DNA from: an uncultured Ignavibacteria bacterium
GTDB lineage: Bacteria > Bacteroidota > Ignavibacteria > Kapaibacteriales > UBA2268
Assembly: GCA_903911805.1 (NCBI GenBank)
Contig: CAIWET010000637.1
Location: 1-15,743 of the forward strand
DNA length: 15,743 bases
Direction: 5' to 3'
A model generated the notes under the pieces. The model saw only the letters and a list, made by a program, of their open reading frames with translations. It made no database searches and was not told where the DNA came from. The first letter of the stretch is position 1. Each line of letters starts with the position of its first letter. The translations under genes and the position numbers were made by a program. Below, piece after piece: positions 1-8,500 of the stretch.

Positions 1-179
1 ATATTCCCTGAAAAGATCAAAAATAATCTCTTTCTCTGAGAATTCTCTAAAAACACAATATCTTCAGCATTTAAATCAGAGACTCTGATTAATCCAGAGA
101 GTTTAACTAATTCTTCCTGATTTAGATCCTTAAAAAGCTCAATTTCTTTTAAAAAGTTAATTTTTACATTTTGTTCCAT
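1..179 (-). CDS. Cyclic-nucleotide-binding-domain protein, N-terminal part only (runs off the window)
   Basis: Reading the minus strand from the ATG at 177-179 gives 59 open codons that continue past the window edge. The peptide begins MEQNVKINFLKEIELFKDLN and goes on with '..EELVKLSGLIRVSDLNAEDIVF' and '..LFLIFSGN'. This is the start of a Crp/Fnr-type cNMP-binding beta-roll: 'FL+.i.lFk.L...el..l' followed by the strand that ends in 'F.I.sG'. The family binds cAMP or similar ligands, or has lost binding, and acts as a transcription factor or as a regulatory module of a larger protein. The effector half lies outside the window, so which type cannot be told. The start lies 17 nt after the stop of the gene upstream, so it is probably the last visible gene of the minus-strand operon. 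There is a purine-rich stretch (AAAGAAAG) ahead of the ATG but no strong Shine-Dalgarno site. Confidence 0.8.
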   Translation of the reverse strand, partial: MEQNVKINFLKEIELFKDLNQEELVKLSGLIRVSDLNAEDIVFLENSQRKRLFLIFSGN

Positions 180-196
180 TATAAAACTTTCTTTAT

Positions 197-964
197 TTAT
201 AAATTAATGGCTAAAGCAATTTTAGGGTCTTCGTCGAAATATTTGACATATATTTCATTTCCAATCCTAAGTTTTTCTGCTATAGACCAATGAATTTTCT
301 GATGAATTTCTATTCCATTAATTGTTTCAAAAACAATATAATCTTTAATTTTATTTTTTCTTTTTGCAGAATAAATACACTTAATTTGAGATTTGACTAC
401 TTTACCATAAGCATTCAATTTTAAGATAACAAGAAAATTCTTTATTCCTTTTACTAAAATCATTCCAGTAAAAACTGAAATTATCAACAACATTCCTGTT
501 TTGATTAAAAAATCAACCTGATTTAGAATCTGATTTGATTCAGGAGAAACAATAAATTTATAATAATGTACTGAATTTAATGTTAATCCTACAATACAAA
601 ACAAGAATGGAAAAAGCGTTAAAGAAGCAATTGTCATTGATGAAAACAAATTTGTTTTTGCATAAATTCTTTCTGGAAATCTTTCATTTAAATTTTCGAT
701 ATATGATTTCTCAGATGCCTGAGCAATTACACTCAAATTAGCTAAAGGAATCTCAACGTTTTGAGTTCTAAAGCCTATTTTATCCATTTCTAATAATTTT
801 TCTTTGGATATATTAATTAGATTTTCTTTATCTAGATTGACATAAGCCAATTTTTTAATCAAATCCAACCTAGTTACTTTTCCTTTCCAACCAGATAAAT
901 CAATTTCTGTTTTTGGAAAAGAATAGTTTTTAATTTCAATTATATCTTGTAAATTGATATTCAT
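197..964 (-). CDS. Two-helix membrane protein of unknown function with an SH3-like N-terminal region and a DUF3592-like C-terminal region
   Basis: I do not recognise a named gene. The 255-residue product has no signal peptide. Residues 22-78 (DLSGWKGKVTRLD, then VNLDKENL, then NVEIPLANL) resemble a small SH3-like fold seen in bacterial orphan proteins ('W.G.V..i....i.wD..tL....').  Two hydrophobic segments follow at about 110-134 and 152-175, then a soluble tail. The tail (GKVVKSQIKCIY ... GNEIYVKYFDEDPKIALAI) looks like DUF3592, a domain of unknown role with a typical 'G..V.V.Y.p.dP..a' end. Both ends are therefore probably on the same side of the inner membrane. The ATG (962-964) shares one base with the stop of argD (TAATG overlap), which implies translational coupling. 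Domain names are from pattern memory; function is unknown. Confidence 0.8.
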   Translation of the reverse strand: MNINLQDIIEIKNYSFPKTEIDLSGWKGKVTRLDLIKKLAYVNLDKENLINISKEKLLEMDKIGFRTQNVEIPLANLSVIAQASEKSYIENLNERFPERIYAKTNLFSSMTIASLTLFPFLFCIVGLTLNSVHYYKFIVSPESNQILNQVDFLIKTGMLLIISVFTGMILVKGIKNFLVILKLNAYGKVVKSQIKCIYSAKRKNKIKDYIVFETINGIEIHQKIHWSIAEKLRIGNEIYVKYFDEDPKIALAINL

Positions 965-2136
965 TACATCTCACTCAATAATAAATCCAATTTTTCAATA
1001 AATAACTTTACATCTTCTTTTGTAATAATAAGTGGTGGAACTAATCTTAAAACAGTTCCAGATGCAGCATTAGTAATAATATGCTTATCTAAAAGTTTAT
1101 TCATTAGAATCGTAGCATCAAATGTTAATGATAACCCGAGAATTAAGCCTCTACCTCTAACCTCATTGATTAATTGAGGATATTTTTCTTGAATTTTTTT
1201 CAATTCATTAATAAAAAATAATCCAACATCTTTAACATTTTGGAATACTGATTTTTCTAATTCATTTAGCACAACTAAACCAGTTGTACAAGCCAAAGCA
1301 TTTCCGCCATAAGTAGTGCCGTGCATTCCTTTTTCAAAAATACTTTCAAGATGTGAATCAACCAAAAAACCGCCAAGTGGTAGACCTCCGCCAATTCCTT
1401 TTGCCATTGTTATAATATCAGGTCTTAGGCAATATTTTTCGAAAGCAAATAAATCTCCAGTTCTACCTGTTCCTGCTTGAATTTCATCAGCAACTATCAA
1501 GAAGTTAAATTTGTTCTTTAATTTAATTAATTCTTCAGCAAATTCCTGAGATATTGAACTTATTCCACCTTCACCCTGAATAAATTCAAGAAAAACTCCA
1601 GCAGTTTTCTCATTTATATTTGCTTTTAATTCATCAATATCATTATATTTGATAACAAAAGTATCTGCTAAGAATGGACCCATTTTTTCTTTATAAAGCG
1701 GTTTATCCATAATTGACAAAGCGCCATAAGTTCTTCCGTGGAAACCACCAGAAAAGGCAAAGATATTTGATTTATCTTTGTCTGAAGCCCATCTTCTAAC
1801 TAGTTTAATTGCACCCTCTGTTGCTTCGGTGCCAGAATTTGAAAAGAATACTTTAGAATATCCTGACATTTGACATAATTTCTCTGCAAGTTTAATTTGT
1901 GGTTCCTGATAAAAATAATTGCTAATATGCAAATACTTTGGAGCTTGTTCTTGAATTGCTTTAATAATTTCAGGATGAGAATGACCAAGAGCATTAACTG
2001 CGATTCCACCTAAGAAATCCAAATATTCATTCCCATTTTTATCAAATATTCTGGCCCCCAAGGCATAATCCACTTCGATAGGCAGTCTTTTATATGTTTG
2101 AAGTATTACTTCGTGTTCTTTTTCTATTAAATTCAT
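964..2136 (-). CDS. argD: Acetylornithine aminotransferase (class III PLP-dependent aminotransferase)
   Basis: This 390-residue enzyme has the full class III (ornithine/acetylornithine) aminotransferase layout and the usual family length. ArgD converts N-acetylglutamate semialdehyde to N-acetylornithine with glutamate in arginine synthesis, and in many bacteria also serves in lysine synthesis. Visible motifs: 'FLGGIAVNALGHSHPEI' (41-57), the phosphate-binding 'SNSGTEATEGAIK' (99-111), 'FSGGFHGRTYGALS' (128-141), 'FIQGEGG' (185-191), the cofactor aspartate in 'VADEIQAGTGRTG' (Asp217), the Schiff-base lysine in 'MAKGIGGGLPLGG' (Lys246) and 'HGTTYGGNALA' (272-282). It follows umuD by 13 nt and overlaps the next gene by 1 nt. 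No other arg genes are visible, so a related role (ornithine, GABA or succinyldiaminopimelate transamination) cannot be excluded, but the motif wording fits ArgD best. Confidence 0.9.
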   Translation of the reverse strand: MNLIEKEHEVILQTYKRLPIEVDYALGARIFDKNGNEYLDFLGGIAVNALGHSHPEIIKAIQEQAPKYLHISNYFYQEPQIKLAEKLCQMSGYSKVFFSNSGTEATEGAIKLVRRWASDKDKSNIFAFSGGFHGRTYGALSIMDKPLYKEKMGPFLADTFVIKYNDIDELKANINEKTAGVFLEFIQGEGGISSISQEFAEELIKLKNKFNFLIVADEIQAGTGRTGDLFAFEKYCLRPDIITMAKGIGGGLPLGGFLVDSHLESIFEKGMHGTTYGGNALACTTGLVVLNELEKSVFQNVKDVGLFFINELKKIQEKYPQLINEVRGRGLILGLSLTFDATILMNKLLDKHIITNAASGTVLRLVPPLIITKEDVKLFIEKLDLLLSEM

Positions 2137-2149
2137 TTTAACTCAACTA

Positions 2150-2632
2150 TTATAAAACAGAATGTATTACAGTTGAAACTACTCCCCAAATTTCAAATTG
2201 CATTTCTGTAGTAATTTCAATTTTTTCGTATTTGGAATTTTCTGGCAATAAATAAATTTTACTTTTGCTTAATTCCAATCGTTTTACTATTAATTCACCA
2301 TCAATTGCAGCGATCACAATGCTACCATTCTTTGGAGCTAATGCCCTATCCACAACTAATATATCACCAGAGTAGATGCCAGCATCAATCATCGAATCAC
2401 CTTTTACTCTCAAAAAGAAAGTTGATGATGCATTTTTAATTACGTGTTTATTTAAATCTAATTTTCCTTCTAGATAATCATCAGCCGGAGAAGGAAAACC
2501 GGCTGAAACAGATTCAAGAAAAATTGGAAGATTTAGTTCAGATAAAATTTCTGGAGTAATTATTTCTGTTACTCTTACTAAATCATCTTTCCTCTTTTTC
2601 GGCTTTGATTTTATTAATTTTAAGTCTTGCAT
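2150..2632 (-). CDS. umuD: UmuD-like S24 family self-cleaving protease (SOS response)
   Basis: The 160-residue product matches UmuD closely. It has 'SAGFPSPADDYLEGKLDLN' (43-61), 'TFFLRVKGDSMIDAGIYSGD' (71-90), 'DGELIVKRL' (111-119), 'PENSKY' (130-135) and 'WGVVSTVIH' (149-157). The catalytic pair is Ser80 and Lys117, 37 residues apart as in E. coli UmuD (Ser60/Lys97). The predicted self-cleavage site is Ala44-Gly45, 35 residues before the serine, again matching UmuD; the usual Cys-Gly is Ala-Gly here. RecA-stimulated cleavage would give UmuD', a subunit of DNA polymerase V. The N-terminus is about 20 residues longer than in E. coli and is basic (KSKPKKRKDD). No LexA-type DNA-binding domain is present. 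No umuC lies beside it: argD follows and the SPFH gene precedes, each within about 15 nt, so its polymerase partner must be elsewhere. Confidence 0.92.
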   Translation of the reverse strand: MQDLKLIKSKPKKRKDDLVRVTEIITPEILSELNLPIFLESVSAGFPSPADDYLEGKLDLNKHVIKNASSTFFLRVKGDSMIDAGIYSGDILVVDRALAPKNGSIVIAAIDGELIVKRLELSKSKIYLLPENSKYEKIEITTEMQFEIWGVVSTVIHSVL

Positions 2633-2646
2633 AATTAAACAAAAAT

Positions 2647-3555
2647 TTATTTACCGTCACCTAAAATAAAGGGTACATTTTTACCATTACCTAAAATTAT
2701 TACTTTTGAATTTGGTGATCCAACTAATTCTTTTTGAACTTTAATCGATTCATATTGCAAAATTTTATCAGAAAGTTTTGCAGAAATAATTTGTTGAGCA
2801 TCTGCTATACCTTGTGCTTCAACTCTTTTTCTATCAGCTTCTTGTCTTTCTTTATCAAGAACGAATTTCATTCTTTGGGATTCCTGTTCAGCTGTAATCT
2901 TTCTTTCGATTGATTCTTTTACTGATTTTGGAAGATTGATATTTCTAACAAGAATGTTTTCTAAAACAAATCCTCTTGTTGAAAGCTCTTTTTCTAAGGC
3001 TTGTTTGATTTGTCCTTCGAATTGGTCTCTTTTGCCAGAGAAAAATTCAACAGCATCATAATAAACAGCATTATCTCTAATTTTAGTACGCGTTAATGGT
3101 CTGATAATTCTATCTTCAAAATCAAGACCAATTTCTCTATAAATCAAAGGTGCTTTTTCTGGTATAATTTTATATAAAATAGTTAAGTCGATTACCACTT
3201 CAAGACCGTCTTTCGATAAGGCTCTAATTGCATCGTCACCTTCTTGTTTGCCTTCATTATGAACTTCGCTCATAGTGTAATTTTGTGTTCTTGTAGATAT
3301 TGATTTCATATCAACAAATGGATTAACCACAGAAAGGCCTTCGGACTTTACATCGCCTAATACTTGACCAAACAAGACTTGAACACCAACAAAACCAGCA
3401 TCAATTTGTCTTACAAATGAGACTAATACTCCAACTACAATAAGTAACAATCCAACCCAGGAAATAAGTTTACGATATGCGTAAGCAATTGTATTTGGAC
3501 GTATTCCAAAAATTGCTCCTAAAAGCATTATAATTCCAAGTATTGCTAAAAACAT
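2647..3555 (-). CDS. SPFH/prohibitin-like (band 7) membrane protein
   Basis: The 302-residue product begins with two hydrophobic segments (about 2-17 and 31-49) that anchor it in the inner membrane. An SPFH domain follows at about 51-225: 'VRQIDAGFVGVQVLFGQV', 'GLSVVNPFVDM', 'TRTQNYTMS', 'LSKDGLEVVIDLTILYKI', 'LSTRGFVLENILVRNINLP'. Then comes a charged, probably coiled-coil stretch (about 211-255, ending EAQGIADAQQI) and a short tail (SKVIILGNGKNVPFILG). This order is typical of bacterial prohibitin-like proteins, which form large rings or scaffolds and often act with membrane proteases. The exact role here is unknown. It is the first gene of the minus-strand operon, and its start is supported by a strong ribosome binding site. 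Neighbours are umuD 14 nt downstream and a divergent gene upstream. Confidence 0.9.
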   Translation of the reverse strand: MFLAILGIIMLLGAIFGIRPNTIAYAYRKLISWVGLLLIVVGVLVSFVRQIDAGFVGVQVLFGQVLGDVKSEGLSVVNPFVDMKSISTRTQNYTMSEVHNEGKQEGDDAIRALSKDGLEVVIDLTILYKIIPEKAPLIYREIGLDFEDRIIRPLTRTKIRDNAVYYDAVEFFSGKRDQFEGQIKQALEKELSTRGFVLENILVRNINLPKSVKESIERKITAEQESQRMKFVLDKERQEADRKRVEAQGIADAQQIISAKLSDKILQYESIKVQKELVGSPNSKVIILGNGKNVPFILGDGK

Positions 3556-3561
3556 TTTTTA

Positions 3562-3567
3562 CTCCTT
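3562..3567 (-). promoter_or_regulatory. Shine-Dalgarno site for the SPFH gene
   Basis: On the minus strand AAGGAG lies 6 nt before the ATG at 3553-3555. It is one of the few strong ribosome binding sites in the window and fixes the start of the operon's first gene. Confidence 0.7.
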
Positions 3568-3842
3568 ATCTATAAATTAATGCCAAAATATTGCATTTTA
3601 TTATATTTCAAAAATTTTATGAAATACTAATTATTGACGCACTTGAAATAGCTATTATTATTAAAATTCATTTATTATTTCTCAACAAGTTATATTAGCA
3701 ATCAACAATGTTAAATTTCACTTAATGTTAACATACAATTAATCCATTTTTAATTAATGTTTTTTTTAATGTAATATATTTTTTAAATCGTGTCTTGAAT
3801 AATGTGTAGGATTAATAATTTTTAATCGTCTAAAAAATTAGT

Positions 3843-3850
3843 TATTTTTG
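3843..3850 (+). promoter_or_regulatory. Possible Bacteroidota-type -7 promoter element for the plus-strand cluster
   Basis: TATTTTTG fits the Bacteroidota -7 consensus TAnnTTTG and lies 34 nt before the ATG at 3885, a sensible place for a promoter. No matching -33 TTG/TTTG element is seen about 20 bp further upstream, and such 8-mers are frequent by chance in DNA this rich in T. Treat as a weak candidate. Confidence 0.25.
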
Positions 3851-3884
3851 AAAAAGTAAATTTAATATTTTATTGGAACAAAGT

Positions 3885-5579
3885 ATGATAAGTAGAAATA
3901 ATAAAAAGAAGAAGATAGTATATTTGGCAATTATGAATATAATCCTTTTCTCAAATACATTATTAGCAGATTATTGGGGTGATTATACTTTTTTTAGTTT
4001 AAAAAACAATACAAGTGCAACATTAATTGATTTCTCAGGAAAAACTTACCATTCTTGGACATTTGGTTCAACAAAAAAGACAGCATATTCAGCTTATTTG
4101 CTTCCTGGTGGTACTGTAGTAAGAAGTTATAATTTGACCAACAAAATTTTAAATGGTGGCGGAATGACTGGAGCTATTCAAAAAGTAGATTGGAATAATA
4201 ATGTACTTTGGGATTTCGCTTATTCATCTGATAAATATTGCCTACACCACGATATTTGCCCAATGCCCAATGGGAATATTCTTTTAATTTCGTATGATGT
4301 GAAAACAGCTGCAGAAGCAACTCAAGCTGGGTGCTCATCGGCAATAACTGTTTGGTCAGAAAAAATCATCGAAGTAAAGCAAACAGGTCCAACAACTGGT
4401 GAAATAGTTTGGGAATGGAAAGTTTGGGATCATCTTTGCCAAAATGTTAAATCGGATAAAAGCAATTATGTAACATCGATTTCTGCTCATCCGGAGCTAA
4501 TGAATATAAATTATAAATTAACTCAAGATTTTATGCATATGAATGGTTTAGATTATAATGCTGATCTTGATCAAATTACATTTAGTTCTCATATGCTTAA
4601 TGAAGTTTATATTATCGACCATAGTACAACTAAAGAGGAAGCAGCAGGACATACAGGTGGCAAATCAGGGAAAGGTGGAGACTTACTTTATCGTTGGGGT
4701 AACCCAACAGTATATGGAATGCCAGGTACTGCTAATTTCAATGTAGTTCACGATGCTCATTGGATTCCAGAAGGATGCCCAAAGGCTAATTCTTTAGTTG
4801 GATTTAATAATAATGGAGGAGCAAATAGAAAATCTTGTGTTGATATTTTTATGCCCCCATATAATGGCAGCAATTACACTATTAATGCTGGAAGTGCATA
4901 TTTACCATTAACTTATTCCTGGAGAAATACTTTTAGTGGAAATGCAACATCAAATGAGGGAAATTCTCAACAATTGCCTAATGGTAATTCTTTAGTAAAT
5001 GTTGCTATGACAGGTTATGTTTATGAAGTGGATACAAATCAAAATGTAGTTTGGACAAGAACTCTCAATGGACAATCATCACACGTTTATAGATATACTG
5101 CTTGTTATGTTGCTGGTACAATTGCTCCAGCTCCTACTATTTCGAAAGAAGGTACTAAGCTGATTTCTAGCATTGCGTCTTCTTATCAATGGTTTTTTAA
5201 TGGCGAACCAATTGTAGGTGCTATTGAACAATCATATATCCCAACAAAAAATGGATATTATAGAGTACAAATCAAAAATGAAAGTGGCTGCGAGTCATAT
5301 TTATCCGAAAAAGTACTAATCACTTCGACTTCTGAAGTAGAAGAAATTAATGCAAATGAATTGATTTATCCAAATCCTGTTAATGAGGAGTTAAACATCT
5401 CCACTCAAAACATTGTAGGTGATTATGAGATAACCATTTTTAATTCGATTGGAGTTAATATTTTAAGTGTAAGAAATTCAAGTACTATAGATATGTCAAA
5501 TTTTGAAAATGGTGTTTACTTTTTAAACATCACAGATAATATTAGAACAAGAAATATCAAATTTATATTAATTAAATAA
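3885..5579 (+). CDS. Secreted arylsulfotransferase (ASST)-like beta-propeller protein with T9SS sorting domain (paralog 1)
   Basis: The 564-residue product has a signal peptide (KKKK, then a hydrophobic core, cut likely after LLA28). An ASST-like beta-propeller spans about 29-420, an Ig-like module about 430-480 ('YQWFFNGEPIVGA ... GYYRVQIKNESGCES') and a type A T9SS domain about 485-564 ('IYPNPVNEELNIS', 'NGVYFLNI'). Family-like signatures are 'HHDICPMPNGNILLISYD' (His121/122), 'WEWKVWDHL' (His183), 'DFMHMNGLDYN' (His218), 'VVHDAHWIPEG' (His289/292) and 'SSHVYRY' (His400, Arg403). Known ASSTs move sulfate from one phenolic ester to another through a histidine; which residue would do so here is unclear, and a non-catalytic propeller is possible. 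I chose the ATG at 3885; an in-frame TTG at 3873 would add four residues. The next gene, a paralog, begins 4 nt after the stop. Probably the first gene of a seven-gene cluster. Confidence 0.82.
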   Translation: MISRNNKKKKIVYLAIMNIILFSNTLLADYWGDYTFFSLKNNTSATLIDFSGKTYHSWTFGSTKKTAYSAYLLPGGTVVRSYNLTNKILNGGGMTGAIQKVDWNNNVLWDFAYSSDKYCLHHDICPMPNGNILLISYDVKTAAEATQAGCSSAITVWSEKIIEVKQTGPTTGEIVWEWKVWDHLCQNVKSDKSNYVTSISAHPELMNINYKLTQDFMHMNGLDYNADLDQITFSSHMLNEVYIIDHSTTKEEAAGHTGGKSGKGGDLLYRWGNPTVYGMPGTANFNVVHDAHWIPEGCPKANSLVGFNNNGGANRKSCVDIFMPPYNGSNYTINAGSAYLPLTYSWRNTFSGNATSNEGNSQQLPNGNSLVNVAMTGYVYEVDTNQNVVWTRTLNGQSSHVYRYTACYVAGTIAPAPTISKEGTKLISSIASSYQWFFNGEPIVGAIEQSYIPTKNGYYRVQIKNESGCESYLSEKVLITSTSEVEEINANELIYPNPVNEELNISTQNIVGDYEITIFNSIGVNILSVRNSSTIDMSNFENGVYFLNITDNIRTRNIKFILIK

Positions 5580-5583
5580 ATTT

Positions 5584-8500
5584 ATGAGAGTTAAATTAAA
5601 AAATATCGTCTATCTAAAATGGATTTTTCAACGATTAATCTTCATTTTATGTTTCTTTTTGGGAACAAATTCTTATTCAGGTTCCTGGGGAACATATACA
5701 CTTTATAGCTTAAAGAATGGCACAACTGCTCAATTAATTGATTTAAATAATACTGTTTATCATACTTGGAATTTTGCGTCTACTAAAAAAACAGGCTATT
5801 CCTGTTATATGCTTCCAGGTGGGACACTAGTAAGATCTTATCTTAATTCTGCAAATTCACTTTCTGGTGGTGGCATTACCGGTGGAGTTCAAAAAGTTGA
5901 TTGGAGTGGAACAGTAATTTGGGATTTTCCATATTCATCAACAACTTATTGCTTACATCACGATATTTGCCCATTACCAAATGGAAATGTTCTAATGATT
6001 TCTTATGATGTAAAGACTTCTGCTGAAGCTTCAGCTGCTGGGTGCTCATCAGCAATTTCAATGTGGTCTGAAAAAATTATTGAAGTTCAACCAACAGGTA
6101 CAAATACCGGTACAATTGTATGGGAATGGAAAGTATGGGACCATCTTTGCCAAAGTGTTAATTCATCAAAAAGCAATTATGTAACTTCGATTTCACAACA
6201 TCCAGAATTAATTAATATTAATTACAATGTAACACAAGATTTTATGCATATGAATGGTTTGGATTACAATGAAGATTTAAATCAAATCACTTTTAGTGCA
6301 CATATGCTTAATGAAATGTATATTATCGATCACTCAACAACATCTGCACAAGCGGCAAGCCATTCTGGAGGAAATTCAGGTAAAGGTGGAGATATTCTTT
6401 ATAGATGGGGCAATCCTGCGGCTTATGGAATGAGTGGAACAGCCAACTTTAATGTTATACACGATGCTCATTTTATTCCTGAAGGTAATCCAAAAGCAAA
6501 TTATTTATGTGGATTTAATAATAAAGGTGGAACGGGAAGCAAAAGTGCTTTTGATATTTTTCTTCCCCCTTATAACGGTTATAATTATAATTTTACAACA
6601 GGTTCTCCATATTTACCAACAACTTATGCTTATAGATATACCTGGAGTGGAACTGCAACACAAAATGAAGGAAATTCACAGCAACTACCCAATGGAAATA
6701 CTCTGATGAACTTAGCTTTAACTGGTTATATTGTTGAAGTTGATTCAAATGGCTCAACTGTTTGGACAAAAACACTTACTGGTTCAACTTCTCACGCATA
6801 TAGATATTCATCTTGCTATACAGCTGGAACAATTGCTGACGCACCAACTATTACAAATAGCGGAAGTTATTTATCATCGAGTTCTGGAACAACTTATCAA
6901 TGGTTTTTCAATGGTATTCCAATAAATGGAGCAACTTCTCAGAATTACACCCCAACAAAAACTGGAAATTACAGAGTTCAGATTACAAATTCTTCTGGTT
7001 GCGAATCAAAATTATCTACCAAATACTATTTTGAGATTTCATCATTTTCAAAGCCTGAAGTTGCTTCAGTAACAGTAACAATTCCTGAAGATAGTAGTTT
7101 TACAAATTCTTACCCAATCGTTGATTCAGATGTTGGAGATATTTTTACATCATCTATTTTAAAAAATGTATCTCACGGAAATGCAAATGTAAGTGTAATT
7201 GGAGGTAATTTGGAAGTAAGCTATTCGCCAACAGCAAATTATTTTGGGAAAGATACTCTTAAAATAATTATAACTGATAGTCATACTTTGAAAGATACAG
7301 CTGTTATTCCAATTAATGTAACATCTGTTCCGGATTATCCTCAGATTGAGGAATCTTCAATTATTACTGATGAAGATACACCAACAAATAAACGTTTAAA
7401 TATTACTGACGCAGATGGCGATATAGTTTTTACTTATAATATAATAAAACCAACTATTAATGGCATTTCTCAAATCACATTAAATTCAAAGGTTTTAAGT
7501 ATTAATTATTCTCCAAATAGTGATTTCTTTGGAAAAGATACTTTGATTGTAGTTATTAAAGATAATTCTGGTTTATCTGACACAGCAAATATTCCAATAA
7601 CAGTAAACGCAGTTAATGATGCTCCAACTATAAATTCAATGTCTATAATAACCAAAATGAATACTAAAGCAGATATTCAATGCGAAATCATAGATGTAGA
7701 TAATGACAAAATCTTCAATTACTCAATACTCAAGAACTCAAATAATGGTACTTCAATAGTGTTAATTGCTTCGAGTAAACTTACTATTACTTATACTCCA
7801 AATAAAGACTTTGTTGGGCAAGATTCATTAATATTAAAAATCTGTGATAATAGTAATTTATGTTGTTCAATTTCAATTCCAATTATTGTTAATCAAAATG
7901 CTCATAATCCTGTTATTGAGTCAATAGCTTTAACTGTTTTAGAAGATAGCACTAATTCAAAATGCACAACAATTACAGATATTGATGGGGATAAATCATT
8001 TACTTACAAAGTTATTAAGAATTCATCTAATGGAGTCTCGGATATTACTTTGAACAATTCGAATCTTTGCTTAAATTATTCTCCAAAAAAAGATTTCTAT
8101 GGATTAGATTCAATTAAAATTGAGGTTTTTGATGTAACTAAATTAAGTGACACTATTTTAATTCCAATAAATGTAACTCCTTTTCCAGATTCACCCATTT
8201 TAAAAATGAGTGAAATCTTTACACACGAAGACACAACAATTAGTGTTTGTAAAGATATAATTGATCCTGATGACAATGAAAGCTTTACTGCTAACTTTAT
8301 AAAAAACTCATTAAATTATAATGCAACATTTAGCTTAGTGGGTAAGAATATTTGCCTTAACATCAAAACTAATCTCACTTATCAAGGGAAAGATACTCTA
8401 TATATTCAAATTTGTGATAATTCAGGTTTACAAGGATTGTGTGATACAGCAATAGTTCCTGTTACTGTTTATTCATTGACAGATGTGAATGAATTGGTGA

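Larger units (their letters stand above)
3556..3884. other. Divergent intergenic region between the two operons
   Basis: About 330 bp without a convincing gene. It must hold the promoters for both the minus-strand operon and the plus-strand cluster. It is very AT-rich with T and A runs. A perfect 10-bp palindrome, ATGTTAACAT, lies at 3725-3734, and the 8-mer AATGTTAA occurs just upstream of it as well as within it, which could mark a regulator site but is also plausible by chance. A TTGACG hexamer lies at 3634-3639, but no well-spaced -10 element follows on the plus strand. No RNA gene or riboswitch could be recognised. Confidence 0.6.

Noticed and set aside
1800..2009. Small minus-strand open frame inside the aminotransferase gene, and similar ones inside the ASST-like and CotH genes
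   Set aside because: They lie fully within well-supported genes in another frame, have low-complexity products and show no family motif; they are shadows.
3634..3658. TTGACG with TATTAT as a sigma-70-type promoter on the plus strand
   Set aside because: The spacing is only 13 nt, far from the usual 17, and the site lies over 200 nt from the first gene.
3873..3884. TTG start that would extend ASST-like paralog 1 by four residues
   Set aside because: The ATG at 3885 gives a complete signal peptide and is the more usual start; the extension adds nothing recognisable. It cannot be fully excluded.
7051..8475. CRISPR-like or recent tandem DNA repeat in the region of 285-bp periodicity
   Set aside because: The repeat is seen at protein level only, with diverged DNA and an uninterrupted reading frame, so it is a protein domain array.
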